Assembly (NCBI GenBank): GCA_021323255.1 | Contig: JAJTCL010000073.1 | Coordinates: 1-10,521 of the forward strand | Length of the DNA stretch: 10,521 nt | From: Propionibacteriaceae bacterium | GTDB lineage: Bacteria; Actinomycetota; Actinomycetes; Propionibacteriales; Propionibacteriaceae | Reading direction: 5' to 3' | Part shown: piece by piece, positions 1-5,458 of the stretch | Layout of the letters: each line of letters opens with the position of its first letter | How positions within the stretch are numbered: position 1 is the first letter of the stretch | The notes under the pieces: generated by a model | Told to the model about the DNA's origin: nothing | What the model saw: only the letters and a program-made list of their open reading frames with translations | Databases searched by the model: none | Made by a program: the position numbers and the translations under genes

Positions 1-279
1 CAGTCGGCCGCCAATCAACAACCGTGGCCGGGCCTGCGTCGGATGCACCATCCGAGGTGCCAGGCCTAGGTCAGCGATCAGATCCAGGCCCTCTGGGCGC
101 CGCGCCAGGATCGACTCCGCCCCAGCGTCCAGGCGTACGCCACTGAGCATGATCGGGATTAGCTTGCCGCCCCACCGGTTGGTCGCTTCGAGCACAATGA
201 CCTCGAAACCATCCGAGGCCAGTAGTCGAGCGGCGCTCAGCCCGGTGACGCCGCCGCCAACGACGACAATCGTCGTCAT
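1..279 (-). CDS. hemY: HemY/CgoX-type coproporphyrinogen/protoporphyrinogen oxidase, N-terminal 93 residues (runs off window)
   Basis: This is an FAD-dependent oxidase that removes hydrogens from the porphyrinogen ring late in haem synthesis. In actinobacteria the usual substrate is coproporphyrinogen III (CgoX), although databases often name it protoporphyrinogen oxidase HemG/HemY. The visible 93 residues begin MTTIVVVGGGVTGLSAA, a Rossmann dinucleotide-binding motif (G8-x-G10-x-x-G13). E31 closes the second beta strand (VLEATNRWGGKL), and the DAGAESILARRPEG stretch near residues 51-64 is typical of this family. The start is the ATG whose bases overlap the hemE stop as ATGA, so translation is probably coupled to hemE. 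No strong ribosome binding site precedes it. The remaining roughly 370 residues lie left of the window. The family call is firm; the exact porphyrin substrate is inferred from phylum. Confidence 0.9.
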   Translation of the reverse strand, partial: MTTIVVVGGGVTGLSAARLLASDGFEVIVLEATNRWGGKLIPIMLSGVRLDAGAESILARRPEGLDLIADLGLAPRMVHPTQARPRLLIGGRL

Positions 280-1400
280 GTGTACTGGGAGCGGCTCGAC
301 GCCGCTGGGCCGCCAGCCGTAGATGCCTCCGCCAGCTCCGCCCGGGCCGCAGCGCGCAGTTGCGGTCCCTCGGTGTGGACCAGCTCGACGATCATCGCCA
401 GCACTGCTGGATTGGCCTCAGGTGGCACTCCATGGCCGAGATTGAAGATGTGACCAGGCGCGCTGGCACCCGAGGAGATGACCTCACGTGCTCGCTCGGC
501 GAGCACCGGCCAAGGTGCCGACAGCAACGCCGGATCGAGGTTGCCCTGCAGTGCATAACGATGACCGACGCGACGGCTGGCCTCGGCCAGCGACAGCCGC
601 CAGTCCACCCCAATCACCTCAGCCCCCGCCGTACCCATCTGCACCAGCAATTCTGAAGTGCCGACGCCAAAGTGGATCCGCGGTACGCCGGTGTCCGCGA
701 CGGCCCGCAGCACCCGAGCTGAGTACGGCTGGGCGTAGCGCCGGTAGTCCTCGGCACTGAGACTGCCAGCCCAGGAGTCGAACAGCTGCACGACGGTCGC
801 GCCGGCCGCCACCTGCGCCTGCAGAAACACTGCAGACAGATCAGCCAACCTGATGCACATCGCCTCCCACAACGAAGGCTCGCTGACCATCAAGGCTTTT
901 GTTGCGGCGTAGTCCCGACTTGGCCCGCCCTCAACGAGATAGCTGGCGAGGGTGAATGGCGCGCCGGCGAATCCGATCAGTGGCAGGTCGCCGAGCTGGC
1001 TGGTGATGAGCTCGACGGCTTGGGTGATGTACCACAAACGCTCAGGATCCAGCGGCCGTAGCTGCTCCAGGTCGCCAGGTGTCCGGACGGGATGAGCGAT
1101 CACTGGGCCACGTCCGGAAACGATCTCCAAGTCCACTCCGGCTGCTTTGAGCGGCAGCATGATGTCGGAGTACAAGATCGCGGCATCCACGCCGTAGCGG
1201 CGTACCGGTTGCATGGTGATCTCGGCCACCAAGTCTGGTCGCATGCAGCTCTCGAGCATCCCGATGTCTTTTCGGCTAGCTCGATATTCCGGAAGCGAAC
1301 GCCCGGCCTGTCTCATGAACCACACCGGAACGTGATCGTTCGGCTGAACCTTGCGGCATGCCGCCACCATCAAAGGCAGATCCGAAGGTTCGCCGCGCAT
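276..1400 (-). CDS. hemE: Uroporphyrinogen decarboxylase (374 aa)
   Basis: HemE decarboxylates the four acetate side chains of uroporphyrinogen III to give coproporphyrinogen III, a cytosolic cofactor-free step of haem synthesis. Both family signatures are present: PVWFMRQAGR at residues 25-34, and GFAGAPFTLASYLVEG at 143-158. Residues matching the human active site are visible: R30 and R34, D79 in LYSDI, Y154, S209 in FDSW, and H323 in LGHG. The length is normal, with a roughly 25-residue Ala-rich tail that is probably unstructured. The ATG at 1400 is chosen; a second ATG at residue 11 is possible because the conserved part starts only near residue 12. It is the first gene of a minus-strand operon with the oxidase downstream (4-nt ATGA overlap). 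A dyad matching an actinobacterial Crp site lies directly upstream (1402-1417). Confidence 0.97.
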   Translation of the reverse strand: MRGEPSDLPLMVAACRKVQPNDHVPVWFMRQAGRSLPEYRASRKDIGMLESCMRPDLVAEITMQPVRRYGVDAAILYSDIMLPLKAAGVDLEIVSGRGPVIAHPVRTPGDLEQLRPLDPERLWYITQAVELITSQLGDLPLIGFAGAPFTLASYLVEGGPSRDYAATKALMVSEPSLWEAMCIRLADLSAVFLQAQVAAGATVVQLFDSWAGSLSAEDYRRYAQPYSARVLRAVADTGVPRIHFGVGTSELLVQMGTAGAEVIGVDWRLSLAEASRRVGHRYALQGNLDPALLSAPWPVLAERAREVISSGASAPGHIFNLGHGVPPEANPAVLAMIVELVHTEGPQLRAAARAELAEASTAGGPAASSRSQYT

Positions 1401-1401
1401 T

Positions 1402-1417
1402 CGTGAATCTTTTCACG
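1402..1417. promoter_or_regulatory. Candidate Crp-family operator upstream of hemE
   Basis: The plus strand reads CGTGAATCTTTTCACG, a perfect 6-bp inverted repeat with a 4-bp centre, one base from the hemE ATG. It fits the CGTGA-N6-TCACG form of the actinobacterial Crp/GlxR site. On the minus strand it covers AAGATT (1406-1411), a possible -10 five bases before the hemE start. Binding there would probably repress hemE. The site also lies in the 75-bp divergent gap shared with the DUF3000 gene. This is a motif match only. Confidence 0.45.
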
Positions 1418-1463
1418 GTCAGGAAAACCGGCGCGTCGGAACTCCCGCCTAGGGACAGCCGCA

Positions 1464-1469
1464 TACGCT
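1464..1469 (+). promoter_or_regulatory. Candidate -10 (TACGCT) for a leaderless DUF3000-rnd transcript
   Basis: TACGCT fits the actinobacterial TANNNT -10 pattern and ends six bases before the ATG at 1476. That spacing would put the transcription start at or next to the start codon. No purine-rich ribosome binding site is seen upstream of the ATG, in agreement with leaderless translation. No good -35 is visible. Confidence 0.35.
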
Positions 1470-1475
1470 CATCGG

Positions 1476-2087
1476 ATGGCAGCCAACAGCGACGCGGCTC
1501 CGGCCCCGGACGCGTTTCGTCGGGCCGTTGAGGACCTGATGTCCGCGCCGTGGCGCCCCGAGTTGCAGGTCGAGGAGCTCCCTGCGCCGCAGCGCATTGC
1601 TCCGTACTCGGCGGCGATCACCGCCGATGTCGTGGCGAACGGTGACGATGTAGGCAGTGGTCGTTTTGTCCTGCTTCACGACCCGGCCGGCAATGCCGCA
1701 TGGCAGGGCACGTTCCGATGCGTCACCTTTGCCCGAGCCGATCTCGATCCAGAGATGGTGACAGACCCATTGTTGGCCGGTGTGGGCTGGTCCTGGTTGA
1801 TTGATGCGCTCGATGGCCATGGCGCTCACTACGATGCGCCAAGCGGCACCGTGACATCGGTGTCGAGCGAGTCGTTCGGGGGGATGGCCGGGGAGCCATC
1901 GCGCGCTGAGATCGAGGTACGCGCATCGTGGACTCCGTTGCTCGAGGAGGGAGCTGGGCTCAACCCTCATCTGGCTGCCTGGGCTGAACTACTCTGTACG
2001 CTAGCTGGCCTGCCCCCGCTGGCTGCCGGAGTGGTGATGATGCCCTCTCGGCGTAACCCGCAGAGCCGAAGTTCCCGGAGACGTTGA
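1476..2087 (+). CDS. DUF3000 family protein (203 aa)
   Basis: This is a conserved actinobacterial protein of the DUF3000 family with no established function. The conserved body runs from about residue 13 (FRRAVEDLMSAPWRPELQVEELPAPQRIAPYSAAI) through a WSWLIDAL segment to LLCTLAGLPPLAAGVVMMPSR near the C-terminus. The last dozen residues are basic and Ser/Arg-rich. There is no signal peptide or clear membrane segment, so it is probably cytosolic. It is divergent from hemE and overlaps the TTG start of rnd by 4 nt (TTGA), so the two are very likely one operon with coupled translation. The steady pairing of DUF3000 with RNase D in actinobacteria hints at a shared RNA-related role, but that is inference. 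The start ATG lacks a clear Shine-Dalgarno. Confidence 0.92.
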   Translation: MAANSDAAPAPDAFRRAVEDLMSAPWRPELQVEELPAPQRIAPYSAAITADVVANGDDVGSGRFVLLHDPAGNAAWQGTFRCVTFARADLDPEMVTDPLLAGVGWSWLIDALDGHGAHYDAPSGTVTSVSSESFGGMAGEPSRAEIEVRASWTPLLEEGAGLNPHLAAWAELLCTLAGLPPLAAGVVMMPSRRNPQSRSSRRR

Positions 2088-3349
2088 CCGAAGTACCGCT
2101 AAGTACGCCTGATCTTGATCAGGAAGCGGAGTTGCTCACCGAGCCCTCCGATGGCGTGCCGCCTCTAGTCACCACCCCGCACGCGTTGCACAAAGCAGTC
2201 TTCGCGCTACGTGGCGGACGTGGGCCAGTCGCCATGGACGCTGAGCGGGCCCACGGCTTCCGGTACAGCCAGCGCGCCTATCTCATCCAGCTACGTCGGG
2301 TGGGGTCGGGAACACATCTGGTCGATCCGGCTGCGTTCGGGCAGCCGGCCGACCTTTCTGCTCTTGGTGTTGCAGTCTCGGAGGCCGAATGGGTAATCCA
2401 CGCGGCTGGTCAAGATCTCCCCTGTCTTTACGAGGTCGGCCTAGTTCCGAAGACCCTGTTTGACACCGAACTCGCCGCACGACTGCTCGGCTATCCTCGC
2501 GTTGCGCTCGGCACCATGATCGAGGAGCTGCTCGGGGTGCGGCTTCTGAAGGAGCACTCCGCTTCCGACTGGTCCAAAAGGCCGCTGCCACAAGAGTGGC
2601 TGATCTATGCCGCCCTTGATGTGGAGCTCTTGATCGAACTACGTCATGAGCTCGCTGCCCGGCTCGTTGCGGCTGGCAAATGGTCATGGGCTGAGCAAGA
2701 GTTCGCGGCATTGGTTGCGAGCGCTGGCCTCAGCCCGGAACCGCGACGCGATCCGTGGCGCCGCACCTCCGGCATCCATCACGTCCACACCCGGCGCGGT
2801 CTGGCGTACGTCGCAGAGCTGTGGTACGCCCGCGACGCCATCGCGCAGCGGCTGGACCGCGCACCCGGCAAGATCCTGCCCGACATTGCGATCACCGAGC
2901 TGGCTGCCCACAAGCATCCGGACCGCGCCACGCTCCGGGGGATTCCGGCCTTCTCCCGCCGCCAGGCCAAGCGTGCTGAGGCTAGCTGGCTGGAGGCGCT
3001 TGACGTGGTGGCACAGACACCAGAGAGTGCTCTCCCACCGATGCATGTCCCCAACGACGGCCCACCACAGTCGCGGCTGTGGCCGGCAAAGAACCCCGGA
3101 GCCGCTGCACGGCTGGCGGCGATGCGGGGTGCACTGCTGGCGATCGCTGAACAAAACGAGCTACCGATGGAGAACCTCCTTACCCCGGATCACCTACGCC
3201 GGCTGGCCTGGCGTCCGCCAGCCCCCGTGACCGAGGAGTCGGTGGCTCAGGCGCTGGCCGACCGAGGCGCCCGGCCGTGGCAGCGTGACCTCACCGTCAA
3301 GGCCATCACCTCCGTGTTGGCGCAGCCCTCACCGCCCCCAGGCGCTTAA
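2084..3349 (+). CDS. rnd: Ribonuclease D-like 3'-5' exonuclease with HRDC domain (421 aa)
   Basis: This is a DEDDy-type 3'-5' exoribonuclease expected to mature the 3' ends of tRNA and other stable RNAs. The exonuclease domain spans about residues 30-200. Motif I is VAMDAERA (D52, E54), motif II is HAAGQDLPCL (D111), and motif III is YAALD (Y175, D179), so all metal-binding acids and the catalytic Tyr are present. A first HRDC domain follows at about 230-305 (GLAYVAELWYARDAIAQRLD, then PDIAITELA). A second HRDC-like helical region fills about 330-410. This long form is usual in actinobacteria. The start is TTG, with its TGA overlap to the DUF3000 stop; GGAG lies only 3 nt upstream. The first in-frame ATG (residue 51) would delete part of motif I, so an upstream start is required. 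Confidence 0.95.
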   Translation: MTEVPLSTPDLDQEAELLTEPSDGVPPLVTTPHALHKAVFALRGGRGPVAMDAERAHGFRYSQRAYLIQLRRVGSGTHLVDPAAFGQPADLSALGVAVSEAEWVIHAAGQDLPCLYEVGLVPKTLFDTELAARLLGYPRVALGTMIEELLGVRLLKEHSASDWSKRPLPQEWLIYAALDVELLIELRHELAARLVAAGKWSWAEQEFAALVASAGLSPEPRRDPWRRTSGIHHVHTRRGLAYVAELWYARDAIAQRLDRAPGKILPDIAITELAAHKHPDRATLRGIPAFSRRQAKRAEASWLEALDVVAQTPESALPPMHVPNDGPPQSRLWPAKNPGAAARLAAMRGALLAIAEQNELPMENLLTPDHLRRLAWRPPAPVTEESVAQALADRGARPWQRDLTVKAITSVLAQPSPPPGA

Positions 3350-3547
3350 CTGGGGAACTGGTGCCGCTCGCGACCGGCTTGCCGCCTCAATCCCGGCAAG
3401 TTGGCTGAGCGGCCCTGACGGCTCGTCCCGTCCATCGCCGATGGCCTGGACGAGCTCCTTGTAGCGAGACTCGGTGTGGTAGAAGCCGGTGGCGCTCTGC
3501 TCACCCTGCGACACCGCCGCCCGCAATCGGATTCCCGATGCGTGCAC
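3329..3547 (-). CDS. Doubtful small hypothetical ORF (72 aa), convergent with rnd
   Basis: This ORF with a GTG start occupies most of the 287-bp gap between rnd and the DUF309 gene, and its 3' end overlaps the end of rnd by 21 nt. I do not recognise the protein. It has no signal peptide, membrane segment or known motif, and its C-terminal third is Ser/Arg/Ala-rich. In its favour, about three quarters of its codons end in G or C and its second positions are less GC-rich, as in real genes here. Against it are the lack of a ribosome binding site, the weak start, and the rnd terminator-like hairpin inside it. It may be spurious or a gene remnant. If it is not coding, this gap holds only the hairpin and the leader of the next gene. 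Confidence 0.25.
   Translation of the reverse strand: MHASGIRLRAAVSQGEQSATGFYHTESRYKELVQAIGDGRDEPSGPLSQLAGIEAASRSRAAPVPQLSAWGR
3374..3404 (+). terminator. Candidate rnd terminator hairpin
   Basis: Positions 3374-3384 (CCGGCTTGCCG) pair with 3394-3404 (CGGCAAGTTGG) around a 9-nt loop, giving 9 Watson-Crick and 2 G-U pairs in the plus-strand RNA. The two G-U pairs become C-A mismatches on the minus strand, so the fold favours the rnd transcript. It begins 24 nt after the rnd stop. There is no U-tract, which is common for actinobacterial terminators. Confidence 0.4.
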
Positions 3548-3636
3548 AGCCGATTATCGACAGATTTACACCGTGCCGCCGACTTCGTCGCGACCGCTTG
3601 GCACTGTCCTGGCCACAGATGGGACGATGATCGGCG

Positions 3637-4101
3637 ATGAGCAGTGATCGGGACCGGGATGCCTACGGACGTGCGCGGCAGGCGCGTCCCCGCGACAAGC
3701 TCGGCCGGCCACTGCCGTACGGCAGTGCTGGTGTCGAGCCGATCTCAGAAGATCCGCTGCCGCCCATCGAGACCATCAGATACGCCCGTGAGCTGCTGAA
3801 TCAGGGCAGGCCATTCTCCGCGCACGAGGTCTATGAGGCGCGTTGGAAGTCGGGCCCGGAAGCGGAGCGCGATCTATGGCAAGGGCTGGCCCAGCTTTGC
3901 GTGGGCATCACCCACGCCGAACGTGGCAACCGGAATGGCGCGCTGCGACTGATTGGCCGAGCACGCGGACGCCTGGAGCGCTACGTGCAGACCGGTCAGC
4001 CCAGCTACGGCCTGCCACTGGCAGAGATCGTGGACTGGATCCGAAGCCGAGAAAACACGGCCGATGCTGCAGGCTCGTGGCTGGATGATCAACCTCTGTG
4101 A
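3637..4101 (+). CDS. DUF309 domain protein (154 aa)
   Basis: This is a small helical protein of the DUF309 family, whose biochemical role is not established. The domain covers about residues 43-118 and shows the family pattern: RPFSAHEVYEARW (H63, E64, E67, W70), then LWQGLAQLCVGITHAERGN (W81, Q82, H93, G97, N98), then GALRLIGRARGRLERY. The conserved His/Glu/Trp residues suggest a binding site, but no ligand is known. The first 40 residues are basic and hydrophilic and probably disordered. No membrane segment or signal peptide is present. It stands alone: no good operon partner lies within 100 bp on either side, and a long inverted repeat follows. The ATG at 3637 is chosen; it has no Shine-Dalgarno, but a -10-like GATGAT ends 5 nt upstream. 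Confidence 0.88.
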   Translation: MSSDRDRDAYGRARQARPRDKLGRPLPYGSAGVEPISEDPLPPIETIRYARELLNQGRPFSAHEVYEARWKSGPEAERDLWQGLAQLCVGITHAERGNRNGALRLIGRARGRLERYVQTGQPSYGLPLAEIVDWIRSRENTADAAGSWLDDQPL

Positions 4102-4116
4102 GGCGGCTCAGAAATT

Positions 4117-4204
4117 CCCTCAAAACCTCACTCCAGCCAAGCTCGCGGCGCCGAGTCACGCGTAGATCGAGCGAGGCAGCGCCGGCTGGAGTGAGTTTCA
4201 GGGG
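4117..4204. repeat. Long imperfect inverted repeat after the DUF309 gene
   Basis: CTCACTCCAGCC (4127-4138) is exactly complementary to GGCTGGAGTGAG (4184-4195). With one bulge and a few mismatches the arms extend outward to about 4117 and 4204. The 45-nt region between them has a further inner pair, GCTCGC (4141-4146) against GCGAG (4171-4175). The whole could form a branched or long hairpin 16 nt after the stop codon. It may end DUF309 transcription and insulate fadA. A small non-autonomous repeat element is an alternative, since nothing in it is coding. Confidence 0.6.
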
Positions 4205-4228
4205 TGACAGTCAGCTGGCCGGCCGCCA

Positions 4229-4248
4229 TTGTTACTGGTGAGTAATAA
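4229..4248. promoter_or_regulatory. Candidate fadAB operator palindrome
   Basis: TTGTTACTGGTGAGTAATAA is a 20-bp dyad: TTACT (4232-4236) and AGTAA (4241-4245) are perfect arms around GGTG, and two further A-T pairs match outside one mismatch. It overlaps the proposed fadA -10 and ends 7 bp before the start codon. Size, symmetry and position suit a repressor of the TetR/FadR type that responds to acyl-CoA, but no specific regulator can be named. Confidence 0.45.
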
Positions 4249-4249
4249 T
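4244..4249 (+). promoter_or_regulatory. Candidate -10 (AATAAT) for leaderless fadA
   Basis: AATAAT matches five of six positions of TATAAT and ends six bases before the ATG at 4256, in the most AT-rich patch of the area. No ribosome binding site precedes that ATG. The spacing would allow transcription to begin at the start codon. No convincing -35 lies 17 bp upstream. Confidence 0.4.
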
Positions 4250-4255
4250 TCGGGT

Positions 4256-5458
4256 ATGCCTCGCGAACTTCGAGATGTCGTCTTTGTCAACGGCGTGCGA
4301 ACCCCCTTCGGTAAGGCCGGCTCGATCTATGCCGAGACCAGAGCCGACGACCTCGTCGTGCACTGCATCCGAGAGCTGTTACGGCGACATCCGGAGCTGC
4401 CCCCCGATCGGGTCGACGATGTCGCCATCGCCGCGACCACTCAGACTGGCGACCAAGGCCTGACCATTGGGCGTACCGCAGCCTTGCTGGCCGGGATTCC
4501 GCGCTCGGTGCCAGGCTTCGCGATTGATCGGATGTGCGCGGGCGCGATGACCGCCGTCACTACGACAGCCTCAGGGATCGCCTTTGGCGCCTATGACGTC
4601 GCCATCGCCGGCGGAGTCGAGCATATGGGGCACCATCCCATGGGGCAGGACATCGACCCAAACCCCCGAATCGTCGCAGAGAAGCTCGTCGACCAGTCAG
4701 CGTTGATCATGGGATCAACGGCGGAGAACCTTCATGATCGCTTTCCTGGAATCACCAGGGAACGAGCGGATGCCTTCGCCGCGCTCAGCCAGCAGCGAGT
4801 GCAGGATGCCTACGAAGAAGACGTGATCCAGGAATCACTGGTCACTGTCGCGACCCGGAGTTCCGATCTTGGTTGGGGGCTGGCTGTCGCTGACGAGCAA
4901 CCCCGACCGGACACGACTGTCGAGGCGTTGGCGACACTCAGGACCCCGTTCCGGCCGCATGGGCGCGTTACTGCAGGCAATGCAGCGGGCCTCAATGACG
5001 GGGCCACGGCCTGCCTGCTGGCGGCCGAGGGTGTGGCAGCCGAGCTCGGTCTGCCTGCGGCGATGAGACTCGTCGCCTTTGCATTCGCCGGGGTGGATCC
5101 CGAGCTCATGGGAGTCGGACCGATTCCGGCAACGGAGAAGGCGCTGGCGAAGGCCGGGCTGTCGATCGATGACATCGGCGCGTTTGAGATCAACGAGGCG
5201 TTCGCTGTCCAGGTACTTGCCTTCTGTGATCATTTCGAGTTGGCCGCGGACGATCCACGGCTCAACCCATATGGCGGCGCCATCGCCCTCGGTCACCCAC
5301 TCGCCAGTTCTGGAGTGCGACTCATGATTCACTTGGCGCGCGCGTTCCGGGAACATCCCGACGTACGTTATGGACTCACTACGCTCTGCATCGGTCTCGG
5401 TATGGGCGGCACAGTGATCTGGGAGAACCCTCTGTTTTCCTCGGAGGGAGCGCAGTGA
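4256..5458 (+). CDS. fadA: Acetyl-CoA C-acyltransferase (3-ketoacyl-CoA thiolase), 400 aa
   Basis: FadA performs the last step of beta-oxidation: CoA-dependent cleavage of 3-ketoacyl-CoA to acetyl-CoA and a shortened acyl-CoA. The catalytic set is complete, numbering from MPREL: the nucleophile C94 in DRMCAGAMTAV, NEAF at 313-316, H347 in GHPLASSGVR, and C378 in TTLCIGLGMGG. Length and the N-terminal MPRELRDVVFVNGVRTPFG match actinobacterial FadA proteins, so the ATG at 4256 is preferred. In-frame TTG (4229) and GTG (4238) starts would only add unconserved residues encoded by the operator-like palindrome. Its stop overlaps the GTG of fadB by 4 nt, so the two subunits are co-translated and probably assemble into one alpha/beta complex. 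A palindrome over the likely promoter suggests repression lifted by fatty acids. Confidence 0.95.
   Translation: MPRELRDVVFVNGVRTPFGKAGSIYAETRADDLVVHCIRELLRRHPELPPDRVDDVAIAATTQTGDQGLTIGRTAALLAGIPRSVPGFAIDRMCAGAMTAVTTTASGIAFGAYDVAIAGGVEHMGHHPMGQDIDPNPRIVAEKLVDQSALIMGSTAENLHDRFPGITRERADAFAALSQQRVQDAYEEDVIQESLVTVATRSSDLGWGLAVADEQPRPDTTVEALATLRTPFRPHGRVTAGNAAGLNDGATACLLAAEGVAAELGLPAAMRLVAFAFAGVDPELMGVGPIPATEKALAKAGLSIDDIGAFEINEAFAVQVLAFCDHFELAADDPRLNPYGGAIALGHPLASSGVRLMIHLARAFREHPDVRYGLTTLCIGLGMGGTVIWENPLFSSEGAQ
5443..5450 (+). promoter_or_regulatory. Strong ribosome binding site of fadB
   Basis: GGAGGGAG lies 4 nt before the GTG start of fadB, inside the last codons of fadA. It supports the GTG at 5455 as the start. 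It is the only strong Shine-Dalgarno seen in the window, in contrast to genes that begin transcripts. Confidence 0.8.

Noticed and set aside
1449..1970. 173-aa minus-strand ORF opposite DUF3000
   Set aside because: It is a composition shadow: the plus-strand DUF3000 frame is conserved, while this frame is Arg/Pro-rich without motifs and has no start signal.
2646..3230. 194-aa plus-strand ORF inside rnd
   Set aside because: It lies fully inside the RNase D HRDC region in another frame. Its Ser/Arg/Pro/Trp-rich content is typical of GC-rich shadow frames.
3599..3612. Sigma-54-like TGGCAC upstream of the DUF309 gene
   Set aside because: The downstream GC element does not fit and actinobacteria generally lack sigma-54, so this is a chance match.
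4229..4255. fadA starting at TTG 4229 or GTG 4238
   Set aside because: These add only unconserved residues translated from the operator-like palindrome. Homologues begin at the MPREL position and no ribosome binding site supports the earlier starts.
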